64,000 bases of DNA from Bdellovibrionales bacterium (GTDB lineage: Bacteria; Bdellovibrionota; UBA2428): assembly GCA_018266335.1 (NCBI GenBank), contig JAFEAR010000176.1, positions 1 to 64,000 of the forward strand, written 5' to 3'. Every line of letters begins with the position of its first letter. The first letter of the stretch is position 1. The notes under the pieces were generated by a model. It had not been told where the DNA came from. It worked only from the letters and a program-made list of their open reading frames with translations, and did not search any database. Position numbers and translations under genes: made by a program. Below, in pieces: positions 1 through 8,512 of the stretch.

Positions 1-273
1 AACCACGACTGGATCGACACCATGGATGAACACGCCGAGCTACTCCAAAAGCTGGGCGTCGTGCCGGAGGCCATTGCCTCTGCTCGCCAGAACTGGATCA
101 ACAAGAGCTGGGTGCACGCCCTCAAAACCACGGGAGCGGGCGGGGGCGATGCGCTTCTGGTGTGGATTGAACCCGAATTCGAACGCGAGCTCAGCGCCGA
201 CATTCAATCTCGCGGTTGGTGGCTCAGTCCCCACGCCATTGGCGCGCCCGCCGGAAGTGTGCATGAAAGCTGA
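1..273 (+). CDS. GHMP kinase C-terminus, probable phosphomevalonate kinase (5' truncated by window)
   Basis: Only the last 90 codons are present; the frame is open to the window edge. Near the C-terminus is TGAGGGDALLVW, the Gly-rich GHMP-kinase substrate loop. The GAGGGD form is typical of phosphomevalonate kinases, whereas mevalonate kinases usually have GAGGGG. The stop codon overlaps the start of mvaD, and a mevalonate kinase lies two genes downstream, so this cluster would supply phosphorylation of mevalonate 5-phosphate in isopentenyl diphosphate synthesis. The GHMP assignment is seen in the sequence. The choice of phosphomevalonate kinase is inferred from the motif and neighbours; a second mevalonate kinase is the main alternative. 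Confidence 0.7.
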   Translation, partial: NHDWIDTMDEHAELLQKLGVVPEAIASARQNWINKSWVHALKTTGAGGGDALLVWIEPEFERELSADIQSRGWWLSPHAIGAPAGSVHES

Positions 274-1246
274 AGCCTCGCCGAACATCGCGTTCATCAA
301 ATACTGGGGCAAACTTCCCTTCACGCGCGATGAAGATCGCAACTTGGGCACAAATCCTTCGCTGAGCCTTACGCTCTCGCAAGCTAAAACAGAAACCCAA
401 GTCGTACGCAGCCACGGACCCCGCACGGAATTTATTTTGAATGGTAGCCCTGCTTCAGACGCGGACACCGCCAAAGTGATTGCCCACCTCGAGCGCGTGG
501 CCAGCACGCTCGGTAAGGAGCTAGGCACCTTCCGCGTCGAGAGTCGCAATAATTTTCCTGCCGGCGCTGGAATTGCTTCGTCGGCTTCGGCCTTCGCCGC
601 GCTCACCCTTGCCGCCCTCGGTGAAATGCTGGGACTGCAGGGCGCCCTGGAATACTGTTGGCAGAATCCCCAGATGGTGGGGGCACTGGCCCGCCGCGGC
701 TCGGGCTCGGCCTGTCGCTCGCTCGCCGGTCCCTTCACCGAATGGAATGGCACCTTCGCGCGGCGCCTAGACTGCGTGTGGCCGCTGCGCGACACCATTC
801 TGATGATTTCCAAGAAGCACAAGGCCGTGCCCAGCTCCGACGGACACAAATTGGCGCAAAGCAGTCCGCTCTTTTTACCGCGGCTGGCGCGCGTTCCCGG
901 CCGCCTGGCGGAAGTGCACAAGGCCCTCACGGATAAAAACCTATCCGCCCTTGGCCCCCTCCTGGAAACCGAGGCCAATGAGCTCCACGAAATTGCCCGC
1001 ACCGGCACTCCGGGCGTGGATTATGCCCTGCCCGAAACACGCCTCGTTCTGAACGAATTGGCCCGCATGCCCCAGCGCGATTTTTACTTTACCCTCGATG
1101 CCGGCCCCAACGTGCACCTGATTTCTGAGCGCCCTATTCGGGAAGATGCCGAGCGCATGCTCCGCAAACTCGGCCTGGACGTGGAGATTTGGGAAGACCA
1201 CGCCGGCGTGGGCCCCACCCTCGAAGGTCACCCTATTTCCTGTTAG
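263..1246 (+). CDS. mvaD: Diphosphomevalonate decarboxylase
   Basis: Catalyses ATP-dependent decarboxylation of mevalonate diphosphate to isopentenyl diphosphate, the last step of the mevalonate pathway, in the cytoplasm. The 327-residue product has family hallmarks in order: SPNIAFIKYWGK at residues 6-17, NLGTNPSLSLTL at 27-38, a Gly/Ser/Ala ATP loop around 101-112, RRGSGSACRSLAG at 144-156 and the catalytic-Asp motif TLDAGPN at about 277-283. The ATG at 263 overlaps the preceding stop by 11 nt and fits the family N-terminus; a GTG at 257 is an alternative. Translational coupling with the preceding kinase is likely. Confidence 0.95.
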   Translation: MKAEASPNIAFIKYWGKLPFTRDEDRNLGTNPSLSLTLSQAKTETQVVRSHGPRTEFILNGSPASDADTAKVIAHLERVASTLGKELGTFRVESRNNFPAGAGIASSASAFAALTLAALGEMLGLQGALEYCWQNPQMVGALARRGSGSACRSLAGPFTEWNGTFARRLDCVWPLRDTILMISKKHKAVPSSDGHKLAQSSPLFLPRLARVPGRLAEVHKALTDKNLSALGPLLETEANELHEIARTGTPGVDYALPETRLVLNELARMPQRDFYFTLDAGPNVHLISERPIREDAERMLRKLGLDVEIWEDHAGVGPTLEGHPISC

Positions 1247-1256
1247 GGTGTTGTCC

Positions 1257-1838
1257 ATGCTGCCTCTAGCTTATGGACTTTCCACCCTGGCTTCTCTTTG
1301 GGCATTCGGCGGGGGCGACATGTCCCTCTTCTGGACCCGACAATTTGTGCTCAGCGTGATCGTGCTGCTGCTGGCCATCAATCTCATTGTCATCACAAAA
1401 AAACAGAGCATGCTGCGCGGCCACTCCGGAACGCTCATGCTCGGCGCGGGCTCGGCCCTGGCTACTGCCCTTCCCTTCGTTGTGCTCGCGTGGCTCACTA
1501 AACATACCAGCATGGAGAGCATGCCTATGCTGCGCGCGAGTGTTTTAGAAATCGTGCCACCTTCTTTTGTGGCCGTGCTGATCTCCGCGATACTCCTGGC
1601 CCCCGGTTACGAAATTATTTCGCGCGGATTCTTGGCCCCCAACTGGGGGCTCTCGGGCGTGGCCTTTTTGGACGCCCTGGCCTTTGGCTTCGGCACCCAA
1701 CGACTCATTCCTTTTTTGGTGATTTGGATGATGGGTTATTTTTGGGGCATTCTGGCGAGTCGTTTTGGCACGCTCACCTCGGTGGTCTCGCGGATGCTCT
1801 GGACACTCATCGTGCTGAGCGCTCTGACCTTCACCTAA
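1257..1838 (+). CDS. CPBP/CAAX-protease-like integral membrane protein, active site degenerate
   Basis: A 193-residue polytopic membrane protein with hydrophobic segments at about 30-47, 62-82, 102-116, 133-147, 150-168 and 178-192. GYEIISRGFL at 117-126 resembles the EExxxR motif of CPBP intramembrane proteases, but the first Glu is Tyr. The downstream His positions are not evident (AFGFGTQR and SRMLW where family members have His). It could be an inactive family member or an unrelated membrane protein. It starts 10 nt after mvaD and ends 4 nt before the mevalonate kinase, so it is probably co-transcribed with them. GTG and TTG codons just upstream (1248, 1251) are alternative starts. Function unknown. 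Confidence 0.6.
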   Translation: MLPLAYGLSTLASLWAFGGGDMSLFWTRQFVLSVIVLLLAINLIVITKKQSMLRGHSGTLMLGAGSALATALPFVVLAWLTKHTSMESMPMLRASVLEIVPPSFVAVLISAILLAPGYEIISRGFLAPNWGLSGVAFLDALAFGFGTQRLIPFLVIWMMGYFWGILASRFGTLTSVVSRMLWTLIVLSALTFT

Positions 1839-1842
1839 TCCC

Positions 1843-2706
1843 GTGACCTCTTCCTGCGGAAAATTCATCCTCGGCGGTGAACACAGCGTCGTGCACCGCG
1901 GCCGCGCCCTGGCCTTTCCGCTTCGGCAACTCACTCTCAGCTACGAAGAATCTGCCGACCATGCGGGGCTCTGGCTCAACGGCGAGCAGCGCTCCGAAGA
2001 GGAATGGAAAAAAATTCAGGAGCTCTGCCGTCGCATGGGCGCCGCCCACGCGGTGAAGGGCGTGCGAGTGGAATCGCAATTACCCGTGGGCGGTGGACTC
2101 GGTTCCTCTGCCGCTCTTTGCACGGCCATGGCGCGCTTCTACCGACCCGAATTGCAAGGCGAAGAGTTGGCCCTGCTGGCCATGCACGGTGAGGAACTTT
2201 TTCACGGTCGTCCTTCGGGTGTGGATCCTTTCACCATTGCGCTCGATCAGCCCATTGCCTTTAGCTCGGCCGACCGGCGCTGGCGCGCGCTCCAGTGCGA
2301 TCAATTCCAGCGCAGCGAACTTTGTTTTGTGCTCGTCGATTCCGGCGAGCGCCACCGCACGGCAGAGGTCATTGCCGCGACCAAGGGCCTGCAAGAGAGA
2401 ACGCCGTTAATTTGGGACGATTTGATGGACTCCCTCTCTACGAATGCCGAGCGCATGATTGCGGCCTTCGAACGCGAACCCGCTACGCAGTTGGGTCGCC
2501 TTATGAACGACACTCATTTGCGCCTCAGCTACTTGGGCGTTTCCGACGCGGCCCTGGATAAAGTGGTTGAGGATTTGCGCTCCCGCGGCGCGCTGGGCGC
2601 CAAGCTTACGGGCGCCGGACGCGGCGGATTTGCATTGGGATTATTCCGTCTGTCCGATTTGCCCTCGCCGTTGCCGACGGGTTGGATCGTGCAAAGCCTT
2701 ACCTAG
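1843..2706 (+). CDS. mvk: Mevalonate kinase
   Basis: Phosphorylates mevalonate to mevalonate 5-phosphate. The 287-residue GHMP kinase begins at GTG with CGKFILGGEHSVVHRG (residues 5-20), the mevalonate-kinase version of motif 1. It has the ATP loop PVGGGLGSSAA at 81-91, a PSGVDP motif near residue 125 and a C-terminal GAGRGG in place of the common GAGGGG. Starting at 1843 leaves 4 nt after the membrane protein gene, consistent with an operon. Together with mvaD and the first kinase it gives the three ATP-dependent mevalonate steps. Hydroxymethylglutaryl-CoA synthase and reductase are not in the window. Confidence 0.88.
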   Translation: MTSSCGKFILGGEHSVVHRGRALAFPLRQLTLSYEESADHAGLWLNGEQRSEEEWKKIQELCRRMGAAHAVKGVRVESQLPVGGGLGSSAALCTAMARFYRPELQGEELALLAMHGEELFHGRPSGVDPFTIALDQPIAFSSADRRWRALQCDQFQRSELCFVLVDSGERHRTAEVIAATKGLQERTPLIWDDLMDSLSTNAERMIAAFEREPATQLGRLMNDTHLRLSYLGVSDAALDKVVEDLRSRGALGAKLTGAGRGGFALGLFRLSDLPSPLPTGWIVQSLT

Positions 2707-2747
2707 TACCTTGTCTTAAGAGAATTGCCGGGCTACCTATTTTGCCC

Positions 2748-3347
2748 ATGTCGAAAACATTACAACTCGTCCTCGGAATTGCTCTCCTCTCGCCCTTCGC
2801 CGCCTCCGCGCGCAAGCTGGCATCGGAAACCCACAAAGAACCCATCGCAACGGAAAGCAAAGAAGTCGCGAAGACCTACGGTCCCTCTACCCATGAAATC
2901 ATGGCTAGCGGAACCCTGGGTGCTTTACTTATTTCGGGCGATGCCAACCTCATTTTTTTGAACACTGGCTACGCGTACAATCTACCCGCCACTAAACTGC
3001 AACTAGAAGGCAGTGCTACTTGGGCCCACTTCTCCTACAATAGCCTCTCGAGCGACGGACTCTTGCTGTTCGTGGGTCCTACGTTTAACTTTGCCAACGC
3101 TCACGAAACCACCACCACGCTGACGAACGACTTCTTTGTGGGCGCTAAAATGGGGTTGGCTTACGGATCCGTCAGCGTGGGCAGCGCATCGGACAGCACC
3201 ACGAAACTGGCATTCGATGCTCAGGTCGGCAAGCGCTTTGAACTGCGCGACCGCTTGATTTACCGCCCGTCCTTCCGAGTTATTAAAATCATGGGCAGTG
3301 ATTTTATGTTCCTCGTAGTCCCCCTCGAACTTTCGTTCTTCTGGTAA
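2748..3347 (+). CDS. Exported protein, probable small outer-membrane beta-barrel
   Basis: The 199-residue product has a clear signal peptide (basic start, hydrophobic core to about residue 18, Ala-Ser-Ala cleavage region). It then has alternating polar/hydrophobic segments and a C-terminal strand ending ELSFFW; a terminal aromatic residue is typical of outer-membrane barrels. No enzyme motif is visible. I placed the start at the ATG of the signal peptide rather than further upstream, because the upstream residues do not look like coding sequence. It lies 41 nt after the mevalonate kinase and may be read from the same transcript. Function unknown. Confidence 0.6.
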   Translation: MSKTLQLVLGIALLSPFAASARKLASETHKEPIATESKEVAKTYGPSTHEIMASGTLGALLISGDANLIFLNTGYAYNLPATKLQLEGSATWAHFSYNSLSSDGLLLFVGPTFNFANAHETTTTLTNDFFVGAKMGLAYGSVSVGSASDSTTKLAFDAQVGKRFELRDRLIYRPSFRVIKIMGSDFMFLVVPLELSFFW

Positions 3348-3356
3348 TTCACGCAT

Positions 3357-3400
3357 AAAAAAACTCCGCTGCCGATCCGGGGGAGGGATCAACAGCGGAG
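3357..3400 (-). terminator. Rho-independent terminator of the subtilase gene
   Basis: Read on the minus strand, an 8-bp stem (CTCCGCTG with CAGCGGAG, arms at 3393-3400 and 3364-3371), with an inner GATCC/GGATC pairing, is followed directly by seven T. It lies about 20 nt past the stop of the subtilase gene. No T tract follows the stem on the plus strand, so it serves the minus-strand gene. Confidence 0.85.
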
Positions 3401-3422
3401 CCAGACAGGGACTAACGAGTGC

Positions 3423-4457
3423 TTAGTGCGAGCTCGACACGCTGCGAGCTGCGCCGAGCAACTTGAGCGCGTTGTACGCGTTCACGCGGCCCGAGGTCTT
3501 GGCCTTGCCCACGAGTTGCGGGTACTTCAGCACCGAGCTCTCGATGATGCTCTTGATCTGCTTGAAGTTCAGACCGTGGTTTTCGGAGAGCAGCATGGCT
3601 GCGATACCCGACACGAAGGCCGTGGCCTGCGAGGTACCGGACATGAATCCGTAGCCACCGTTCGGCAGGGTCGACAAAATCGACTGACCGGGAGCCGCCA
3701 CGTGAACTTTCTTGATGCCCCAGTTGGCAGCCGAGAGAACCGCACCGCTTTCATCCACGGCCGTAACCGAGATGATGTTGTTGAGCGGGTAAGCTGCCGG
3801 GAAGTACAAGTTCGTGTCGGCGTTGCTGCGCTCGTTACCGGCAGCGGCAACCACGAGGATGCCTTTAGCTTCGGCGCGCTTGAGGGCTTTGAATTCGGCT
3901 TCGGAGAATTCAGCTCCGCCGCCGGAGTAGTTAATGATGTCTGCGTTGTGATCAACCGCGTAGTTAATGGCCTTCACGGTGTTGCGAAGGTTTTCTACGC
4001 CGCTCGCATTTTCATCATAGTAACGAAGCGCCATGATGCGAACACCGGGGCAAACACCTTTGTAGCCACCTACGCCCACATCGCGACCAGCAATGATGCC
4101 AGCGATGTGCGTGCCGTGACCGTGGTTATCCACCAGATTGCCCGAGTTCTTAGCGAAGTCCCAACCGTGTAAGTCGCCCGAGTAACCATCGCGACCCACC
4201 TTGGGGTTGTTCCACAGCACGCTCTTGAGTGCCGGATGATTCATGTCGATGCCGGTATCGATAACGGCCACTACAATGCCTGATTTAGAGCAATCGCTCT
4301 TCATTTGAGTCCAGGCGTGGGGCGCATCGATGCCGGACTTGGCTTGCAAGCCCCAGCTGCGATCCGCCATAGTCTGTTGCGCCCACGAGTTAGAGAACCA
4401 GGGGTTCACCAACACGCCGGTCAGGGCCATCAACTTGATTAAACTAGTTGCCGACAT
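3423..4457 (-). CDS. Secreted subtilisin-like serine protease (S8) without a prodomain
   Basis: A 344-residue exported S8 peptidase. The catalytic triad is visible: Asp67 in VVAVIDTGID, His114 in HGHGTHIAG and Ser276 in SGTSQATA, with the oxyanion Asn208 in AAAGNE. A signal peptide (residues 1-26, cut near SWAQQ) is followed almost at once by WGLQAKSGIDAPHAW, which in prosubtilases is the start of the mature catalytic domain. The usual 70-100 residue inhibitory and chaperone prodomain is therefore missing. A free-standing prodomain-like protein is encoded at 12988-13347. The start is supported by AAAGGAG six nt before the ATG. The gene is monocistronic with its own terminator. Substrate unknown. 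Confidence 0.92.
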   Translation of the reverse strand: MSATSLIKLMALTGVLVNPWFSNSWAQQTMADRSWGLQAKSGIDAPHAWTQMKSDCSKSGIVVAVIDTGIDMNHPALKSVLWNNPKVGRDGYSGDLHGWDFAKNSGNLVDNHGHGTHIAGIIAGRDVGVGGYKGVCPGVRIMALRYYDENASGVENLRNTVKAINYAVDHNADIINYSGGGAEFSEAEFKALKRAEAKGILVVAAAGNERSNADTNLYFPAAYPLNNIISVTAVDESGAVLSAANWGIKKVHVAAPGQSILSTLPNGGYGFMSGTSQATAFVSGIAAMLLSENHGLNFKQIKSIIESSVLKYPQLVGKAKTSGRVNAYNALKLLGAARSVSSSH

Positions 4458-4646
4458 TCAAAACTCCTTTAAAACTAAACCAACTCTGTTAAGGCTAAGG
4501 TTGCAGGGGACGTGCCAAAGCCCCGACACTGGCAACCATTTGAATAGATTAGAAAAATCAGCAGGTTGCCCCTCGCTCTGGGGGCCTCTTTCTGAGTGGC
4601 AACATTCTAGGCAAAACGGTGTCTAAAACTTAGGCAGCTTCGGAGG

Positions 4647-5078
4647 GTGGAGAAAGGTGGGAGACTCCGCCCGAGCAGTGGCCATCACGTTGATTTTCTC
4701 ATTTACGAAAATGCCAAACTCATCGGATGGATTGGTGCGGGCCCCAAAACTTCCTACCCCTCCATGGAAAGGGAGCGACTCGCGTCGCGCCTTTCGCCGT
4801 TCGTAGACAGTACCTGGGCCATCGGCTGCATTGCGGTGGAAGTAGACATTCCCGGACCGGACCTATGGAAAGAATTTATCGCCGCGCTGGTAACAGCAGC
4901 GCGGGATGCGGGCGCCGAACGAGTCGAAGGCTATCCGGTGCGCCCCGCGGAGCGCGCCCGGCGCTACCGTGGACATTTCGAAACCTACGCAGAACTGGGA
5001 TTTAAAATCACCGGCTCCGAAAGCACCGCCGATATCTCCCCTTGTGCACGATTGTACCGCACAGCGGACCCCTTCTAA
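4647..5078 (+). CDS. GNAT-type N-acetyltransferase, probably N-terminally truncated
   Basis: The 143 residues match the central and C-terminal part of a GNAT subfamily. LIYENAKLIGWIGAGP resembles the substrate-side strand (usually AYxDGxPVGWxxVAP), IGCIAVE the acetyl-CoA strand, and VEGYPVRP plus AELGFKITG the C-terminal half. About 50-60 residues normally preceding this core are missing. No ATG start exists, and the GTG chosen abuts GGAGG with no spacing. The glycine-rich acetyl-CoA loop (RGxGxx) is not obvious at VDIPGPDLWKEF. It may be a decayed copy or use an unrecognised start. It precedes the PhzF-family gene by 54 nt. Confidence 0.5.
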   Translation: MEKGGRLRPSSGHHVDFLIYENAKLIGWIGAGPKTSYPSMERERLASRLSPFVDSTWAIGCIAVEVDIPGPDLWKEFIAALVTAARDAGAERVEGYPVRPAERARRYRGHFETYAELGFKITGSESTADISPCARLYRTADPF

Positions 5079-5132
5079 AAGGCGCCTCAGGTGGCTTGCA
5101 CAAATGTGCAAGTCGGAGTGGAGTGCTCGTCC

Positions 5133-5909
5133 ATGGCCATCTCCTCTGCCCCGGTAGCCAAAGCCAATGTTTTCACCGGCAGTGGCCTGCTCGGTAATCC
5201 CGCGGGAGTGTACGTGTGTACTGCCGCACTCCCGAACAAGGAAATGCAGCAAATCGCCGCTGAAGTGAATCTTTCGGAAACTGCCTTTGTGCTGAGACAG
5301 GGCGATCACTGGAATATTCGCTGGTTCACCCCAACTCAGGAAGTGGATCTTTGCGGACACGCCACTCTCGCCGCGGCCTACGTTCTGTCGCAAAACCAAG
5401 AAAGCCCTGTCGACACATGGCGATTCCACAGCGCCTCAGGATTTCTGCGCGTATGGAAGGAAAACGAAATCTGGTGGATTGCTCTGCCCGCCGCGAAATC
5501 TAGCGGCATCGCTATCCCCTCCACGCTGCTCGGATTCATCGATAGTAAAATTATTTCTTGCGCGGTCGCTAACAACTATTTGATCTGCGAAATAGCCGCA
5601 GCATCCCAAGTAAAAAACTTTGTCCCGAACTTTGGGGCCATCAATAATCTTCCCCACTCCGGGCTCGTCCTCACCGCGCGCGGCGATTCTCCCGGTATTG
5701 ATTTTGTTTCGCGCTGTTTTTACCCGCAAGAAGGTATTCCGGAAGATCCCGTAACCGGCTCCGCCCACGCCCTGCTCGCGCCCTTCTGGCAACCACGCCT
5801 TCACCGCCATCAGTTCCACGCCCTCCAAGTATCAACTCGGGGCGGAGATCTCCTGGTTCATATTGAGGGCGACGAAGTCCGGGTCGGCGGAAAAATTTCA
5901 ATCTGGTAG
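5133..5909 (+). CDS. PhzF-family isomerase-like protein
   Basis: A 258-residue member of the PhzF/DAP-epimerase fold. Motifs are NVFTGSGLLGNPAG near the N-terminus, the catalytic Glu49 in VNLSETAFV, RWFTPTQEVDLCGHATLA at about 63-80 and EDPVTGSAHALLAPFW near the C-terminus. Family members shift double bonds or isomerise small acids; the substrate here cannot be read from the sequence. The ATG at 5133 gives the usual N-terminus, while a GTG 42 nt upstream would add a Cys-rich extension lacking family resemblance. A 7-bp hairpin (5096-5113) lies just upstream of this start. No phenazine genes are nearby, so phenazine synthesis is unlikely. Confidence 0.85.
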   Translation: MAISSAPVAKANVFTGSGLLGNPAGVYVCTAALPNKEMQQIAAEVNLSETAFVLRQGDHWNIRWFTPTQEVDLCGHATLAAAYVLSQNQESPVDTWRFHSASGFLRVWKENEIWWIALPAAKSSGIAIPSTLLGFIDSKIISCAVANNYLICEIAAASQVKNFVPNFGAINNLPHSGLVLTARGDSPGIDFVSRCFYPQEGIPEDPVTGSAHALLAPFWQPRLHRHQFHALQVSTRGGDLLVHIEGDEVRVGGKISIW

Positions 5910-5918
5910 AGTAGGCAC

Positions 5919-6755
5919 ATGCAATCGCGCACCGCACTCCTCACCCGTGGATTAACTCTGCTCGTTCTGGGCGCCTGCGCCACGGCCCGGCTAGACGACA
6001 AAGCGCCGCTCAATGCTGCCGAGACCGATCTCATCGCGACGATCGAAAAAATTCAGACCACTGCACCCCAATGCCAAAAGGCCTACATCGATCGCACCAC
6101 CGCGCTCGCCAAAAACATCGATCCCAAGACCGGCCGCTTCCGGCGGGCCGCCCAGGCCCAAGAAGCCCTGGCACATTTAGAGCGCGGCTATCCCAAGGCG
6201 GGCAGCAAACTCGGTCAGGACTACGCGCAAAAGCTCATCGCGCGCGAAGATAAACTCCGCGGCAGCAAGGTGTATCGCCCCCTCCTGAGTATGTACTGCC
6301 CCTTCTTGCAACGACTCACTCTGGGCCGCGCGCTCATCGAAAGCGCCGCTGCCCACACGCCCGCCTATCCCAGCAAGGCCCAAGTGGCAGGCGCCCTGCT
6401 CCACTATGCGCAGGACGACTCCACCGGCGTTTCCTACATGCAAATTCAACTACAACTTGCCGCTTTGAATCTGGGCGCCTCGAAAGACATTCTGCACGCC
6501 ACGCCGGCCGTCACCAAACGCTTGCTCGAGCTCACCGCTAAAGTAAAAGACGGCAGCCAGAAAATGAACGATCGCATCGATCACGAACTTGGCGAAGGCT
6601 GGCAAGACAAAGTCGCCAAGGGTCGGCAGCTAAGTTCCACCGAAGCCCAGCATTTCTTAGAAGCTAGCGTAGCCGAAGCGCGCGAGGCCGCAGCTTTTCG
6701 CAAGGAACTCGATCATCTACTCGGCGATATTCGCCAGTTCACGCCCGTGAAATAA
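5919..6755 (+). CDS. Helical lipoprotein of unknown function
   Basis: The 278-residue product begins with a type II signal peptide; the lipobox LLVLGAC places the lipidated Cys at residue 20. The rest is rich in Ala, Leu, Lys and Glu with heptad-like spacing, suggesting an all-helical periplasmic domain. No recognisable catalytic motif or named domain was seen. It starts 9 nt after the PhzF-family gene and is probably co-transcribed with it. It ends 9 nt before the convergent pyrD. Confidence 0.7.
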   Translation: MQSRTALLTRGLTLLVLGACATARLDDKAPLNAAETDLIATIEKIQTTAPQCQKAYIDRTTALAKNIDPKTGRFRRAAQAQEALAHLERGYPKAGSKLGQDYAQKLIAREDKLRGSKVYRPLLSMYCPFLQRLTLGRALIESAAAHTPAYPSKAQVAGALLHYAQDDSTGVSYMQIQLQLAALNLGASKDILHATPAVTKRLLELTAKVKDGSQKMNDRIDHELGEGWQDKVAKGRQLSSTEAQHFLEASVAEAREAAAFRKELDHLLGDIRQFTPVK

Positions 6756-6788
6756 AAACGCGCGCTAAATAAATTCTAACTCGCGCGC
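6753..6788 (-). terminator. Possible terminator at the end of the pyrD operon
   Basis: On the minus strand GCGCGC (6783-6788) can pair with GCGCGC (6760-6765) across a 17-nt loop that contains the pyrD stop codon, followed by GTTTTTATTT. The T tract is good but the stem is short and the loop large, so this is a weak candidate. Confidence 0.35.
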
Positions 6789-7655
6789 AATATCTTCAAC
6801 GACCCAGGGATTCGCAAAGTTCGCCGTGCCCACTTGCACCACGTCGGCCCCCGCCGCCAAAAACTCGCGCACATCGCGAGCACATTCAATGCCGCCCACG
6901 CCGCACAGGGGAACCTTCGACTTGGAGCGCACTAAATCCACCAAACGCAGCGCCATGGGTTTCAGCGCCGGGCCCGACAAACCACCGTAGCGCCGCCCGA
7001 GCGACCACACCGTGGCGCCCGAAGCATCGCGCTTATCGACTTCCGGCAACCCCGCCGGAAAAGTGTTTACTAGCGAGAGCGCCGCCGCGCCGCCATCCAC
7101 GGCCGCCTGCGCCAGCCCCACAATGTCCGAGGCCGCCGGCGATAGCTTGACCATAATGGGTTGTCCGCCCGCCACACGCACGCAGGCTTCCACCAACGCA
7201 CGCAGCGTGCTGCCGTCGGCACCGAATTCCGTACCGCCCTTGTCCACGTTCGGACAGGACACGTTGAGTTCAAATCCGGCGAGCCAAGGACCACCGGCCA
7301 AAGCAATTTTCTCTACCACGCGTGCGTAGCCTTCAATCGAAGACCCCAGCACGTTCACCCACAGCGGACAGGGCACTTCATTTTTGCGGTAGCGCACCAC
7401 GTAGCGCGCCAAGAAACCCTCCAGTCCCGGGTTCTGCAGTCCAATGGCATTGAGCAGCGCCACTCCGTGGCCACTCTCCACCACGCGCGGATGAGGCGCA
7501 CCGTTCATGGCGTCGGGGCTCACGCCCTTCGTCACCACCGCACTCAAACCCCGCGGCCAAAAAGCGCCGTCCACGGCTTCGAGCCCCCAACCAAAAGTTC
7601 CCGATGCCACCCACAAAGGGCTCGCATACTCGCGCCCCAAAAAAGTGATGCTCAT
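6765..7655 (-). CDS. pyrD: Dihydroorotate dehydrogenase, catalytic subunit (class 1B)
   Basis: Oxidises dihydroorotate to orotate in pyrimidine synthesis, passing electrons through FMN to PyrK. At 296 residues it has the class 1 size and the catalytic Cys134 in ELNVSCPNVDKGG; class 2 enzymes have Ser there. GVGGIECARDVREFLAAGAD near the C-terminus is the phosphate-binding region. It overlaps pyrK by 4 nt, which settles class 1B, an NAD-dependent heterotetramer, rather than a fumarate-linked 1A enzyme. It is the last gene of the seven-gene resB-to-pyrD operon. Confidence 0.95.
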   Translation of the reverse strand: MSITFLGREYASPLWVASGTFGWGLEAVDGAFWPRGLSAVVTKGVSPDAMNGAPHPRVVESGHGVALLNAIGLQNPGLEGFLARYVVRYRKNEVPCPLWVNVLGSSIEGYARVVEKIALAGGPWLAGFELNVSCPNVDKGGTEFGADGSTLRALVEACVRVAGGQPIMVKLSPAASDIVGLAQAAVDGGAAALSLVNTFPAGLPEVDKRDASGATVWSLGRRYGGLSGPALKPMALRLVDLVRSKSKVPLCGVGGIECARDVREFLAAGADVVQVGTANFANPWVVEDIARELEFI

Positions 7656-8512
7656 ACCGCTGCTCCTTTGCGCAGCCGGAAGTGCCCAGGAATTTCGCGC
7701 GCTTCAAACCACGGTCCCTCGGTGCACAAACGCTTCATGCCCGCGCGGGTCCACACGCTGCACGAAAAACAAAGGCCCACGCCGCAGCCCATACGCTCTT
7801 CAAGTCCCAGATGCACGGGCAAGGCCGCCAGCTCGGGAATTGAGAGCGCGGTTTTAGAAACGGCTTCGAGCATGGGCGAAGGCCCACACACCACCAGAGC
7901 TTCAATGCTCCGCAAGTCTTCGGGCATCACTTCGCGCATAAGATCCGTCACTCGGCCGCGCGAAAAATCGCCGGGCACATCACCGGCCTCCAGCGCCACG
8001 CGATCGGGCCGATCGGTGGACTGAAACAACTCCCGGTCATAACTGGGCAAATCGCGATCGCCATGCAGCCACAAGCTGCGCAGCCCCCGCTTGCTACGGG
8101 CCACGGCCAGTGGCCACAGCGACGCCGCCCCCACTCCGCCCGACACCAACAGCAACCGCTGCGCCGTGAAGAGCGATTTTTCAAAGGGCTGACCCAGCGG
8201 CAAAGTCACATCCACCGCTTGGCCCGCGAGGGCTTCTCGAAACAATTCTTCAGTCCCCGCGCCCAAGCGACGAATCCACAGGGAGAGCACCGAGGTGCCC
8301 GCATCCTCGCGGCGCCAATCGACGATGGCAAAGGGACGCCCCACCAAGTGGCGACCCCAGCGAATCATAACGAACTGCCCGGGCAGCCAATCGCGATACA
8401 CGGGCAAACGAATTTCCAAACGAAAATCCCGTTCCGAGCTGGCGCGCGGCGCAGCCACGAGCGTGCCCGGAACCAGCGAAAAGTTTTTTGCTTCCCGAAC
8501 GCATGTCACCAT
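7652..8512 (-). CDS. pyrK: Dihydroorotate dehydrogenase electron-transfer subunit
   Basis: FAD and [2Fe-2S] subunit passing electrons from PyrD to NAD. The 286-residue product has the ferredoxin-reductase-like FAD motif RPFAIVDW near residue 60 and an NAD-binding LLVSGGVGAASLWPLA stretch. Near the C-terminus are cluster cysteines with Cx4Cx2Cx11C spacing (MGCGVGLCFSCSV then LCTEGP), the canonical PyrK pattern. It overlaps rimI by 7 nt and pyrD by 4 nt, so translation of the pair is probably coupled. Confidence 0.94.
   Translation of the reverse strand: MVTCVREAKNFSLVPGTLVAAPRASSERDFRLEIRLPVYRDWLPGQFVMIRWGRHLVGRPFAIVDWRREDAGTSVLSLWIRRLGAGTEELFREALAGQAVDVTLPLGQPFEKSLFTAQRLLLVSGGVGAASLWPLAVARSKRGLRSLWLHGDRDLPSYDRELFQSTDRPDRVALEAGDVPGDFSRGRVTDLMREVMPEDLRSIEALVVCGPSPMLEAVSKTALSIPELAALPVHLGLEERMGCGVGLCFSCSVWTRAGMKRLCTEGPWFEAREIPGHFRLRKGAAV

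Noticed and set aside
40..1008. 322-codon minus-strand frame opposite mvaD
   Set aside because: Antisense to a confidently identified enzyme; the translation is Arg/Ser/Pro-rich with no domain pattern.
5096..5113. 7-bp hairpin CTTGCAC/GTGCAAG before the PhzF-family gene
   Set aside because: No T tract on either strand and only 19 nt before the chosen start; too little to call a terminator or riboswitch.
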